DNA of 16,694 nucleotides from an uncultured Chlorobiota bacterium (GCA_947311125.1 CAMZKI010000196.1:1-16694), one strand, 5' to 3'; numbered from the stretch's first letter, positions 8,390-16,331 are shown. Numbers and translations: made by a program. The notes: generated by a model from the sequence alone, not told the origin.

Positions 8390-8956
8390 ATGGCAACAAC
8401 AGCAGATTTCAGAAACGGAATGACTTTAGAATTTAAAGGAGATTTATATAAAATAGTCTATTTTCAGCACGTAAAACCGGGAAAAGGACCGGCTTTTGTC
8501 AGAACAAAATTAAAAAACCTGTCAACAGGAAAAGTTTTGGAAAACACTTTTACATCCGGCGTAAAAGTTACGGAAGTAAGAGTAGAAAGGCACCCCTATC
8601 AGTTTCTTTACAAAGACGATTTAGGATACCACTTTATGCACCAAAAAACTTACGACCAAATATCCCTGCAGGAACATTTGGTCGATAATAACGACCTGCT
8701 TAAAGAAGGACAAGAAGTAGAAATGCTTTTTCGCACAGAAAACAATCAAGTTTTATCATGCGATTTGCCCCCGTTTGTAGAGTTGGAAGTTACATATACC
8801 GAACCCGGCTTTAAAGGAGATACGGCATCATCTTCCGCCACTAAACCCGCAACTCTTGAAACCGGAGCAGAGCTTAAAGTACCGCTGTTTATTAACATTG
8901 GAGATAAACTAAAGATTGACACCCGAACACGAGAATACTCAGAGCGGGTAAAATAA
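8390..8956 (+). CDS. efp: Elongation factor P
   Basis: This 188-residue translation factor binds between the P and E sites of ribosomes stalled on consecutive prolines and stimulates peptide bond formation. The three-domain EF-P architecture is complete: a KOW-like N-terminal domain (about 1-63), a central OB domain (about 65-125) and a C-terminal OB domain ending in TGAELKVPLFINIGDKLKID. The functional loop reads KPGKGPAF, placing Lys32 at the tip, the residue that is post-translationally modified in several bacteria. No EpmA/EpmB-type modification gene is visible in the window. ATG 8390 is the only reasonable start. The gene has its own -7 element, and the phosphatase gene begins 9 bp after its stop, so the two are probably co-transcribed. 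Confidence 0.97.
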   Translation: MATTADFRNGMTLEFKGDLYKIVYFQHVKPGKGPAFVRTKLKNLSTGKVLENTFTSGVKVTEVRVERHPYQFLYKDDLGYHFMHQKTYDQISLQEHLVDNNDLLKEGQEVEMLFRTENNQVLSCDLPPFVELEVTYTEPGFKGDTASSSATKPATLETGAELKVPLFINIGDKLKIDTRTREYSERVK

Positions 8957-8965
8957 AATTTGCTT

Positions 8966-10195
8966 ATGGCAAAAAGTTCATCCATAAAACGCCTCAAATT
9001 TTGCAACTTCAAGTTAGACGCTTTACTTGAAATTACAAATGCAATTAACGAAAATTTATCCGTAGATAAACTTCTTGAAACTTACGAACATATCCTTCTT
9101 GATGAATTAAAAATAGGAAAAGTTCTTGTATTTGCAAAATCTGACAAATGGGAAATTATGCTCAAATCCGGTCTGAAAAAAGATGATATTACAGGAATTG
9201 ACATAGAAAAAGACCTGTCAGAACACGAAGAAATAACCGGAACCTCATCGTCAGACAATAAATTTCTTTCGGCTTTTGACTTTATAATTCCGGTTTATCA
9301 CGATGTTAATGCAATTGCCTATGTTCTTATCGGAGACGTTGATGAAGAAAAAGAAGGTGTCAGTCCCACAATAAAGCACCTGCGATTTATTCAAACTCTT
9401 ACAAACATTATTTTTGTTGCAGTAGAAAATAAACGTTTGTATGAAGAAAACCTTAAACAGGAAAGAATAAAAAAGGAAATGGAACTTGCATCTCGTATGC
9501 AGTCTATGCTTGTGCCCGACACAAGCCTATTTCCGAAAAATAAAGATATTTTCATAACCTCTTTTTACCTCCCTCATTTTGACGTAGGCGGCGATTATTT
9601 TGATTTTGAACAACTGTCTGACAACCAGTATTTTTTCTGCGTGGCAGATGTTTCCGGAAAAGGTATTTCCGCAGCGCTTTTAATGTCCAATTTCCAAGCA
9701 AGTTTAAAAGCATACCTCACAACGGGCATTAAATTACCTGAATTAGTCAGACTACTTAATATAAGAGTTACAGACAGCGCACAAGGTGAAAAATTTATAA
9801 CTTTTTTTGCCGGAAAATATAACTCGACAACCCGAGAGTTAAGATATATAAATGCCGGGCACAATCCGCCTCTTCTTTACGATAAAAAGACTAAAAAACT
9901 TACCGAACTGAAAGAAGGGTGCCCCGGAATAGGGATGCTTGATGAAATCCCTTTCATTAATGAAGGCATAAGAATACTTGAAAACTCTTCAAAACTTATT
10001 TGCTTTACAGACGGGCTTGCCGAGCTTGAAAACAACAATAACGAAGAAATAGGCTTGGCTGAACTTGAAAAATGTATGATAAACAACGAATCTGTTGACA
10101 AAAACTTTGAATGTCTGAAAAAATCTTTAAATCTGAAAAAAGGGAACCCTGCACTTTTTGACGATATTACTATACTCGGAATTGATTTTTTATAA
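8966..10195 (+). CDS. GAF-like/SpoIIE-type PP2C serine phosphatase
   Basis: This 409-residue cytosolic protein has an N-terminal region resembling a GAF domain (about residues 15-155), a short helical or coiled linker (about 155-185, ending in SRMQSMLVP), and a C-terminal PP2C/SpoIIE-like phosphatase domain (PF07228, about 190-409). Metal-binding acidic motifs are present: DVGGDYFD (206-213), ADVSGKG (227-233), TDGLAE (348-353) and FDDITI (398-403), along with INAGHNPP (295-302). Related phosphatases (RsbU, RsbP) dephosphorylate STAS-domain anti-anti-sigma factors in partner-switching pathways. No STAS protein or HATPase-type kinase is nearby, so the target is unknown. I start at ATG 8966; a TTG two codons earlier (8960) is possible but less likely. 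The gene follows efp by 9 bp. No clear intrinsic terminator follows it. Confidence 0.88.
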   Translation: MAKSSSIKRLKFCNFKLDALLEITNAINENLSVDKLLETYEHILLDELKIGKVLVFAKSDKWEIMLKSGLKKDDITGIDIEKDLSEHEEITGTSSSDNKFLSAFDFIIPVYHDVNAIAYVLIGDVDEEKEGVSPTIKHLRFIQTLTNIIFVAVENKRLYEENLKQERIKKEMELASRMQSMLVPDTSLFPKNKDIFITSFYLPHFDVGGDYFDFEQLSDNQYFFCVADVSGKGISAALLMSNFQASLKAYLTTGIKLPELVRLLNIRVTDSAQGEKFITFFAGKYNSTTRELRYINAGHNPPLLYDKKTKKLTELKEGCPGIGMLDEIPFINEGIRILENSSKLICFTDGLAELENNNNEEIGLAELEKCMINNESVDKNFECLKKSLNLKKGNPALFDDITILGIDFL

Positions 10196-10260
10196 TGTAG
10201 TGAATATAAAAACACAACAATGTCACTATCAGAATATTGCATTTCGTATGTAGTATTAGA

Positions 10261-10276
10261 CATATCCTGAGATATG
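10261..10276. repeat. Short inverted repeat in the phosphatase-DUF4476 intergenic region
   Basis: CATATC and GATATG form a perfect 6-bp inverted repeat around CTGA. It could be an operator-like dyad or a small hairpin, but no T-tract follows, so it is not a standard terminator. A second 6-bp pair, TAGTGA (10198-10203) and TCACTA (10223-10228), sits just after the phosphatase stop. The rest of this 170-bp gap is AT-rich with no perfect TAnnTTTG; TAACTTTATTTG near 10330-10341 is only a rough match. Confidence 0.3.
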
Positions 10277-10365
10277 AAAAATGCCAATATTTTATACAGA
10301 TATTTCTTAGCACAAATTAAAATAATTTAACTTTATTTGTAAAAATAATTAAAAATTAAAATATT

Positions 10366-11289
10366 ATGAAAAAATTATACTTACTGTTTTTTATTATTCT
10401 TTCAGGAACTTTTTTTGCTTTTTCTCAACCCTATTCAACTTTAACCTTTTTCTCCGAAAACGGACAGCCTTTTACGGTAATAGTTAACGGGTTAAAAAAG
10501 AACCTCGAACCTCGAACAAATGTAAAGATTGAAGGACTCACAAATCCTGCTTACAAAATAAAAATTATTTTTGAAGATAAAGCAATTCCAAATATTGACA
10601 AAAATGTTTACACAAAACCCGGAACAGAAATTACATACAGGATAAAAAAAGATAAAAAAGGAAGGAATGTATTAAGATTCTATTCAGAATCACCGCTGCC
10701 CTACGATTATGTTTACAATGAGCCGAGTTATCAAGATGAGGTTTATATTAACAATAATACTGTCGTAACAGACCCGAGCGTAAACGGTATAAATATTAAT
10801 ATGAATGTAAACGAAACAGGAGGAAGTATATCAATACAAACAGAAGACGGCGTAAACCTGAATTCAAATGTAAATGTAAACAGCACGGGTGCTCATTACG
10901 AATCAAATATTTACGAAAATGAAACACATTACGAAGTTACAGAAGCACATACCAATCATTATGTAATGCCCGGTTATAACGGACGAATCGGTTGCCCTTG
11001 GCCTATGAGTCCGAATAATTTTCAAAGAGCAAAACAAACAATTATGAACGCAGATTTTGATTCTGACAAAAGAACCATTGCTGAACAGGTTATGAACTCT
11101 AACTGCCTGACTGCACAACAAGTAAAAGAAATAGCATCATTATTTGATTTTGAAAGTGATAAACTTAAATTTGCAAAATTTGCATATACTCGAACATTTG
11201 ATGTCGAGAATTATTTTATAATTAATGACATATTCGATTTCTCATCTTCAATTAGCGAACTGAATAAATATATAAATTCAGTAAGATAG
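10366..11289 (+). CDS. Secreted DUF4476 domain protein
   Basis: This 307-residue protein has an N-terminal signal peptide (about 1-20, cleavage expected near FAFS/QPYS) and should be exported to the periplasm or outer membrane. Residues about 22-110 look like a beta-rich region (TLTFFSENGQPFTVIVNG and onward). Residues about 138-175 are rich in Asn and Val (GININMNVNETGG, NLNSNVNVNSTG), followed by a His/Tyr/Glu-rich stretch (176-200). The C-terminal helical part (about 215-303: FQRAKQTIMNADFDSDKRT, LTAQQVKEIASLFDFESDKL) matches DUF4476 (PF14771), a family of unknown function frequent in Bacteroidota secreted proteins. GCPWPM (209-214) just precedes the domain. A strong terminator follows it. 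No molecular function can be assigned. Confidence 0.85.
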   Translation: MKKLYLLFFIILSGTFFAFSQPYSTLTFFSENGQPFTVIVNGLKKNLEPRTNVKIEGLTNPAYKIKIIFEDKAIPNIDKNVYTKPGTEITYRIKKDKKGRNVLRFYSESPLPYDYVYNEPSYQDEVYINNNTVVTDPSVNGININMNVNETGGSISIQTEDGVNLNSNVNVNSTGAHYESNIYENETHYEVTEAHTNHYVMPGYNGRIGCPWPMSPNNFQRAKQTIMNADFDSDKRTIAEQVMNSNCLTAQQVKEIASLFDFESDKLKFAKFAYTRTFDVENYFIINDIFDFSSSISELNKYINSVR

Positions 11290-11311
11290 ATACGATTAAA
11301 ATATTTTTTCG

Positions 11312-11345
11312 AAAAGGGCAAGTTTCTTATAAATTTGCCCTTTTT
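11312..11345 (+). terminator. Strong intrinsic terminator after the DUF4476 gene
   Basis: AAAAGGGCAAGTTT (11312-11325) and AAATTTGCCCTTTT (11331-11344) form a 14-bp stem with one G-U pair around the 5-nt loop CTTAT. The stem runs directly into a T tract. It ends only 12 bp before the ribF start codon and contains a promoter-like sequence in its 3' half. Confidence 0.88.
11330..11337 (+). promoter_or_regulatory. Candidate -7 element for ribF inside the terminator
   Basis: TAAATTTG matches TAnnTTTG exactly and spans the loop end and 3' arm of the terminator hairpin. Initiation about 5-7 nt downstream would leave a leader of roughly 15 nt before the GTG at 11358. No clear TTG is seen at -33, so the call rests on the -7 match and on there being no other room for a promoter. 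Confidence 0.4.
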
Positions 11346-11357
11346 ATTTATAAAAGT

Positions 11358-12287
11358 GTGAAAATACACAAAAATATACAAGACTTTAAAGCAAAAAGCC
11401 CGATTCTTACGGTAGGAACTTTTGACGGGGTTCATCTCGGACATAAAAAAATATTATCCGTATTAACCGAAGAAGCAGAAAAAAATAAGGGTGAATCGGT
11501 CGTTTTTACTCTTTATCCGCATCCGCGAAAAGTTTTAAATCCTGACTTTAAAGACCTGTTTTTACTTAATACACTTGACGAAAAAATACAACTTCTTGAA
11601 AAAGCAGGTATAAATAATTTCATAATTTACCCGTTTACAAAAGATTTTGCGAACCTTACATCCTGCGATTTTATAGAAAACATACTGTGTAATAAGCTTA
11701 AAATAAAAAAACTGATTGTCGGATACGACCATCGTTTCGGAAAAGACAAGCAAGACAACTTACAAATATTACGAAACTGTGCAAAACCTTTCGGAACAGA
11801 AATTTTAAAAGTTGAGCCGTTCAGTTTAAACGGAAAAAAAGTAAGTTCAACAAGAATAAGGAATGCTTTACTTTCCGGAAATATTATCGAAGCAAACGAA
11901 TGTCTCGGTTATGACTACTTCTTATCGGGAAAGGTTGTTTCCGGAAACAGAATAGGCAGAACCATCGGATTTCCTACTGCAAACATAAACATTCACAAAG
12001 AAAAACTTTTGCCTGCAAGCGGAGTTTATGCCGTAAAAATTATTATTGACGGCAAAGAACATAACGGTATGCTCAATATAGGTTCAAGACCGACAATAAA
12101 TGCAGGAGGCAAAACATCAACAGAAGTCCATATCTTTGATTTTAACCGAGATATATACGACAAAATAATATATGTCTATTTTAAGAAATTTATTCGTAAC
12201 GAAATTAAGTTTCCAACTAAATACGAACTGAAAAAGCAGATAGAAAAAGATAAAGAAGAAACAGATTATTTTTTTAAAAAAGAATAA
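11358..12287 (+). CDS. ribF: Bifunctional riboflavin kinase/FMN adenylyltransferase
   Basis: This 309-residue enzyme phosphorylates riboflavin to FMN and adenylates FMN to FAD in the cytosol. The N-terminal nucleotidyltransferase domain (about 14-165) carries TVGTFDGVHLGHKKIL (18-33), with the GxHLGH-type nucleotide-binding signature, plus YPHPRKV (53-59), VGYDHRFG (121-128) and SSTRIR (163-168). The C-terminal flavokinase domain (about 183-306) carries GNRIGRTIGFPTANI (196-210), GVYAVKI (222-228), NIGSRPT (240-246) and TEVHIFDF (255-262). Both domains look intact. The start is GTG at 11358; the first downstream ATG would remove the whole nucleotidyltransferase signature. It lies immediately after a terminator and is convergent with the cca-type gene, with 62 bp between the stops and no strong terminator seen there. 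Confidence 0.95.
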   Translation: MKIHKNIQDFKAKSPILTVGTFDGVHLGHKKILSVLTEEAEKNKGESVVFTLYPHPRKVLNPDFKDLFLLNTLDEKIQLLEKAGINNFIIYPFTKDFANLTSCDFIENILCNKLKIKKLIVGYDHRFGKDKQDNLQILRNCAKPFGTEILKVEPFSLNGKKVSSTRIRNALLSGNIIEANECLGYDYFLSGKVVSGNRIGRTIGFPTANINIHKEKLLPASGVYAVKIIIDGKEHNGMLNIGSRPTINAGGKTSTEVHIFDFNRDIYDKIIYVYFKKFIRNEIKFPTKYELKKQIEKDKEETDYFFKKE

Positions 12288-12349
12288 GGCAAATTAAAAC
12301 TGTTTTCCTGAAAAAAGTGAAAAAAACACCTCTCCGATAATTGTTAACT

Positions 12350-13750
12350 TCAAGACAAAATATTGTTTGTTTTTACGTATTCCAGCATAAAGTTATATGC
12401 CGCATCATAATTATTAGGTATTTTTCCGTCCAAAATAGCTTCTCTTATCGCATCCTTAATTATCCCTACTTCTTTTGACGGTTTTAAATTAAATGTTTTC
12501 ATTATAACCTCACCGGTAACCGGAGGCTGCCAATTCCGTATTTTGTCTTTTTCTTCTACTTCTGCGAGCTTTTTTCTGACTTTTCCGAGGTTTTTTAAGA
12601 AAGTTTTAACTTTTTTTTCATTTTTGGAGGTAATATCTGCTTCTGCCAAAAGCATTAAATCATCAACGGCATCTCCGGCTTCAAAAAGCAACCGCCTTAC
12701 GGCAGAATCCGTAACTTCCTCTTTAACAAGAGCAATAGGACGAAGATGGAGCGATACTAACTTTTGAACATAAACCATTTTTTCGTTCAAAGGGAGTTTA
12801 AGTCTTTTAAATATTTCAGGAACCATCTTTTTCCCGACAAATTCGTGAGAATGAAAAATCCATCCGTTTTTTGTAAATCGTTTGGTCGCAGGCTTCCCTA
12901 TATCGTGCAAAAGTGCCGCCCACCTCAGCCACAAATTTTCCGATTTACCGGAAATATTATCCAAAACCTGTAATGTATGAAAAAAGTTATCTTTATGACT
13001 TAATCCCTCAATGGTTTCGACACCTTTTAATGCCGTAAGTTCAGGAAAAATAATCTCAAGTAAATCTGTTTTATCTAAAATTTTAAAACCTTCAGACGGT
13101 TTTTTCGTCAGAATAATTTTATTCAATTCATCACTTATCCGTTCTTTCGAAATGATTTTAATGCGGTTTTTATTTCGTTTTAACGCCCGAAGCGTTTCGG
13201 GATATATTTCAAAATTCAACTGACAGGCAAAACGCACGGCACGCATCATACGCAAAGGATCATCCGAAAATGTAATATCAGGGTCAAGCGGTGTTCTTAT
13301 AATTTTGTTTTTTATATCATTTAATCCGCCGAAAGGGTCTGTGAGCTCACCGAAATTATCCGGGTGTAAACTGACAGCCAAAGCATTTATCGTAAGGTCT
13401 CTTCTTTTTTGATCGTCTTCGAGAGTTCCCTCCTCTACCGACGGTTTTCTGGAATCCGGACTGTAAGACTCTCTTCTTGCTCCCACAAATTCGTATTCAA
13501 AACCGTTATATTTAAACATTGCCGTCCCGAAACGCTTAAAAACGGTAACTTTAGGGCCGCCGGGAAGTTTCCCGGCTACCGCTTCCGCAAGCTTTATTCC
13601 GTTTCCGACAATTACAATATCAACATCTTTCGACGGACGTTTCATAATAAAGTCGCGCACAAACCCGCCGACTGCATACACTTGCAGATTATCTTTGCCC
13701 GCAAGATCTTTTATAATATCAAAAACAGGAAGTTTAAGTTGCTTTTTCAT
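12350..13750 (-). CDS. cca: CCA-adding tRNA nucleotidyltransferase with HD domain
   Basis: This 466-residue protein belongs to the class II tRNA nucleotidyltransferase/poly(A) polymerase family. The nucleotidyltransferase head has VYAVGGFVRD (24-33) and the metal-binding DVDIVIVG (42-49). RRDLTINALAV (116-126), DPFGGLNDI (138-146) and DDPLRMMRAVRF (163-174) are the usual template-binding and neck motifs. An HD domain follows (about 250-380), with residues in SHKDNFFHTLQ (251-261), LLHDIGKP (280-287) and FHSHEF (299-304), suggesting an added phosphohydrolase activity. The tRNA-Cys gene in this window does not encode CCA, which fits a need for CCA addition, although a poly(A) polymerase role cannot be excluded by sequence alone. 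The gene lies 53 bp downstream of the phosphohexomutase gene on the same strand. TTTCTTTG on the minus strand (13759-13766), close to TAnnTTTG, may give it a promoter of its own. Confidence 0.9.
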   Translation of the reverse strand: MKKQLKLPVFDIIKDLAGKDNLQVYAVGGFVRDFIMKRPSKDVDIVIVGNGIKLAEAVAGKLPGGPKVTVFKRFGTAMFKYNGFEYEFVGARRESYSPDSRKPSVEEGTLEDDQKRRDLTINALAVSLHPDNFGELTDPFGGLNDIKNKIIRTPLDPDITFSDDPLRMMRAVRFACQLNFEIYPETLRALKRNKNRIKIISKERISDELNKIILTKKPSEGFKILDKTDLLEIIFPELTALKGVETIEGLSHKDNFFHTLQVLDNISGKSENLWLRWAALLHDIGKPATKRFTKNGWIFHSHEFVGKKMVPEIFKRLKLPLNEKMVYVQKLVSLHLRPIALVKEEVTDSAVRRLLFEAGDAVDDLMLLAEADITSKNEKKVKTFLKNLGKVRKKLAEVEEKDKIRNWQPPVTGEVIMKTFNLKPSKEVGIIKDAIREAILDGKIPNNYDAAYNFMLEYVKTNNILS

Positions 13751-13803
13751 TTATTCGGCAAAGAAACAAAAAATAATATCAGATTCGGCAAAAGCAGGTA
13801 AAA

Positions 13804-15135
13804 TCAATCAAACTGCTTTATTATTTCGGTTATTTCAGCAACTTTTTCATCCAATAATTTTTTTGATTTAGCCTCAACCAACATTCTTAAATAGGGTTCC
13901 GTATTTGAAGGTCTTATGTTAAACCACCAGTCGGTATATTCTACTCTGTAACCGTCAAAATCATAAAAAGCCGTCGGTTTTTCTTTATTAAGGTAAAAAT
14001 CTTTTACGGCATCCATAGCTTCCTTTTTCTTCTCAAGCCTGAAATTTATTTCGCCGGAATTGTCATATGCCGCAATTTTTGAAATCATATCCGAAACGCT
14101 TATGCCTTCCTTCTTTTTTTCTGCAATAACATCCAAGAAGATTAAAGCCGCAAGTAAACCGGAATCTGAATAATAAAAATCACGAAAATAATAATGCCCG
14201 GCAAGTTCACCGCCGAAAACACCGTCAATTTCTCTCAGTTTTAATGCCGCATAGGCACGTCCCACGCGCCACATATTCATTTCAAACCGGTCACCTATAT
14301 ATTCTGCAACAGCTTTTGACGTTCTTATATCCTGAAGAAATTTGCCTTTTTCATTTTTGTAATAATCTGCTAAAACAGCAATCATCAAATCCGGCGAAAT
14401 AAATTTTGCATTTTCGTCAACAAACATAACACGGTCTGCATCGCCGTCAAAAATAATTCCGATATCGGCATTTTCTTTTTTAACCAAATTTTGTAAATCG
14501 ACAATATTTTCAGGTATCAGCGGATTTGCTTCGTGATTAGGAAATGTGCCGTCAAGTTCGTCAAAAATATAAACGGGTTTCTCGCTGAGTAAGTCTTTTA
14601 TTAATAAGGCTGCCATCCCGTTTGAACAGTCAATTGCAACTTTTAGTCCTGAAATATCGGGAACATATTTTTTAAGGAAACTTATATACTCGTCTTTTTG
14701 ATTGTATTCAATAATTTTACCCCTGTTCTTATTTACTGTTATTTCTTCCTTGTTCATCATTCCTTCCAAATCTTTTAATCCGCTGTCATATCCGACAGGA
14801 AGAGCATTTGTTCGGGAAATTTTCATTCCGTTGTATTGCTTTGCATTATGCGAAGCCGTTATCATAACCGAAGCATCAAAATTGTGCTTTGCGGTAAGCC
14901 AATAAACCATCGGTGTTGTAGAAAGTCCGAGATTATATACATCAGCTCCGGCATCGTTTATGCCTTTGCTCAGGTATTCGAAAATTTCGGGCGATGAAAC
15001 TCTTACGTCTCTGCCGACAAGTATTTTATTTGTTTTCAAAAGTTTCGGCAAAAAATAGCCGACCTTATAGGCATCATTTTTATCAAAGTCTTTATTATAA
15101 ACACCTCTGATATCATACGCGTGAAATGCTTTCAT
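13804..15135 (-). CDS. Phosphomannomutase/phosphoglucomutase family enzyme
   Basis: This 443-residue alpha-D-phosphohexomutase would interconvert hexose 6-phosphate and hexose 1-phosphate, feeding nucleotide-sugar synthesis. All four domain signatures are visible: the phosphoserine loop ITASHNAKQYNGMKI (92-106, Ser95 catalytic), the Mg loop FDGDADR (229-235), the sugar-recognition loop GGELAGH (308-314) and the phosphate-binding loop IRPSNTEP (407-414). In the loop before the sugar-recognition motif, RVGRAYAALK (290-299) has Arg where several family members have His (VGHxxIK), a change I cannot interpret. Length is normal. Preference for mannose or glucose cannot be decided by eye. A perfect -7 element lies 28 bp upstream of its start. 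The enzyme could supply sugar phosphate for the glycan genes at 807-5533, but it is not in their operon. Confidence 0.92.
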   Translation of the reverse strand: MKAFHAYDIRGVYNKDFDKNDAYKVGYFLPKLLKTNKILVGRDVRVSSPEIFEYLSKGINDAGADVYNLGLSTTPMVYWLTAKHNFDASVMITASHNAKQYNGMKISRTNALPVGYDSGLKDLEGMMNKEEITVNKNRGKIIEYNQKDEYISFLKKYVPDISGLKVAIDCSNGMAALLIKDLLSEKPVYIFDELDGTFPNHEANPLIPENIVDLQNLVKKENADIGIIFDGDADRVMFVDENAKFISPDLMIAVLADYYKNEKGKFLQDIRTSKAVAEYIGDRFEMNMWRVGRAYAALKLREIDGVFGGELAGHYYFRDFYYSDSGLLAALIFLDVIAEKKKEGISVSDMISKIAAYDNSGEINFRLEKKKEAMDAVKDFYLNKEKPTAFYDFDGYRVEYTDWWFNIRPSNTEPYLRMLVEAKSKKLLDEKVAEITEIIKQFD

Positions 15136-15162
15136 AATTTTGTTTTTTTAAATATTATTCGG

Positions 15163-15170
15163 CAAAGTTA
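15163..15170 (-). promoter_or_regulatory. -7 promoter element of the phosphohexomutase gene
   Basis: The minus strand reads TAACTTTG, an exact TAnnTTTG match, followed by CC. It would give a leader of roughly 20-25 nt before the start codon at 15135. No TTG is seen at the expected -33 distance. Confidence 0.5.
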
Positions 15171-15268
15171 TTATTTTTTCCGTCTTTTAAGCCTGAAAAA
15201 TTTTACTTCAAAAACTATTTAATAAAATTTTTATCAAACAACTTGTAATATTATACTCAAAAAATATA

Positions 15269-15276
15269 TACATTTG
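15269..15276 (+). promoter_or_regulatory. -7 promoter element of the tandem barrel-like genes
   Basis: TACATTTG matches TAnnTTTG exactly. A TTG at 15243-15245 lies 23 bp upstream, at the long end of accepted spacing. The predicted leader is about 40 nt before ATG 15323. This and the divergent mutase promoter account for most of the 187-bp intergenic region. Confidence 0.55.
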
Positions 15277-15322
15277 CGATTAAGTTATCACAATATTTAC
15301 TAACCCTTAAAATCCAGAAATT

Positions 15323-15844
15323 ATGATTAAAAAACTATTTTTATCAGTTATCGTTGTTTTATTTACCTCAAGTATTTTTGCACAAGGTAATTTTAATAAA
15401 GGAGACAAAGCCCTCAATATCGGTATAGGCATAGGAGATGCTTACGGATACGGTTTTTCCGTAATTCCTGCTTTTAACGGAAGTTTTGAAGCGGGAATTG
15501 TTGACATTCCTAATGTCGGAGTGATAGGTATAGGAGGTTTTGTCGGAACTAAAATTAATCCTCAAACTAATGTTGTATATGTTCACAGCGTAGTTTCCGG
15601 AAGAGCTGCTTTTCATTTTCAGTTTTTTGATACCGGAGACTTTGATTTATATGCAGGTTTAGGTACGGGGCTTGAATTCTGGAATGCTAATTTTGACTAC
15701 GACCCTTATGACTATAGCGGTTCAGGTTTATTTTGGGAAGAGTTTGCAGGTGCAAGGTGGATGAAAAATGACAAATTCGGCTTTTTTGCCGAAGTCGGTT
15801 ACGGTGTCTCTTTCCTAAAAGCAGGAATAACTTTAAAATTATGA
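15323..15844 (+). CDS. Small secreted beta-rich protein, probable outer-membrane beta-barrel (first of tandem pair)
   Basis: This 173-residue protein starts with a signal peptide (about 1-20, cleavage expected at IFA/QGN) and is then almost entirely alternating beta-strand sequence rich in Gly and aromatic residues. Examples are LNIGIGIGDAYGYGFSV (31-47), VGVIGIGGFVG (65-75), FDLYAGLGTGLEFW (107-120) and FGFFAEVGYGVSF (152-164), ending LKAGITLKL. This pattern is typical of small 8-stranded outer-membrane barrels. I do not recognise a named family with certainty. The next gene starts 4 bp after the stop and encodes a similar protein: both share a DLYxGxG strand, a GAR motif and an FFxE strand in the same order. 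Function is unknown; a structural or adhesin-like envelope role is a guess. Confidence 0.75.
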   Translation: MIKKLFLSVIVVLFTSSIFAQGNFNKGDKALNIGIGIGDAYGYGFSVIPAFNGSFEAGIVDIPNVGVIGIGGFVGTKINPQTNVVYVHSVVSGRAAFHFQFFDTGDFDLYAGLGTGLEFWNANFDYDPYDYSGSGLFWEEFAGARWMKNDKFGFFAEVGYGVSFLKAGITLKL

Positions 15845-15848
15845 TAAT

Positions 15849-16331
15849 ATGATTAAGAAAACTCTTATTTTAGTTTCATTACTTTTTTCTGTTCAATTTA
15901 TGTTCGGACAGTATGTTTTTCTTAAAAATTATACGGGCATCGATATAGGAGGCGGACTCAGAACAATCGGCATTGATGCACCCGGTGTTACTTTCAACAT
16001 AGAAAGGGGTATTGTACAAATTGCCCGGGTAGGAGCAATAGCAGTCGGAGCAAGAGCAAATGTTATTTTTCCGAAAGAAAGTGATATTGAGCCTTCAATA
16101 ACTTTAAGAACAACATATCATATAGGACTGTTCCGAACAAAAATTGTTGACTTATACACAGGTGCCGGTGTTGCCGTTGATTTAGAAACAGGGCATCATT
16201 TTCATCCCGATACTTATGTAGGAGCAAGGTATAAATTTAACCGGCACTCTAAATACAAGTACGCATTTTTTACGGAAATTGCATACTACGGAACAAACTA
16301 TAATATGGGATTAAGTATGATACTTCAATAA
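15849..16331 (+). CDS. Small secreted beta-rich protein, probable outer-membrane beta-barrel (second of tandem pair)
   Basis: This 160-residue protein has a signal peptide (about 1-20, cleavage expected at MFG/QYV) and repeated amphipathic strands such as GIDIGGGLRTIGI (30-42), VGAIAVGARANVIF (61-74), IVDLYTGAGVAVDL (99-112) and YAFFTEIAYYG (138-148). It resembles its upstream neighbour along the whole mature region: VGAIAVGA against VGVIGIGG, DLYTGAGVAVDL against DLYAGLGTGLEF, and TYVGARYKF against EFAGARWMK. The pair is probably an old tandem duplication, expressed together. Compared with its neighbour it lacks an Asp/Tyr-rich stretch (about residues 125-131 there) and has HHFHP (116-120) instead. 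A perfect inverted repeat follows the stop. No specific function can be assigned. Confidence 0.75.
   Translation: MIKKTLILVSLLFSVQFMFGQYVFLKNYTGIDIGGGLRTIGIDAPGVTFNIERGIVQIARVGAIAVGARANVIFPKESDIEPSITLRTTYHIGLFRTKIVDLYTGAGVAVDLETGHHFHPDTYVGARYKFNRHSKYKYAFFTEIAYYGTNYNMGLSMILQ

Noticed and set aside
9877..10287. 136-codon open frame on the minus strand overlapping the phosphatase gene and the following gap
   Set aside because: It is antisense to a well-supported PP2C domain, has Ser-rich composition typical of a reversed frame, and shows no recognisable motif or promoter.
12288..12349. Possible bidirectional terminator between convergent ribF and the cca-type gene
   Set aside because: Only short, mismatched A/T pairings can be drawn, with no stable stem.
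13409..13801. 130-codon plus-strand open frame across the start of the cca-type gene
   Set aside because: It lies opposite the conserved nucleotidyltransferase head, and its translation has no recognisable domain.
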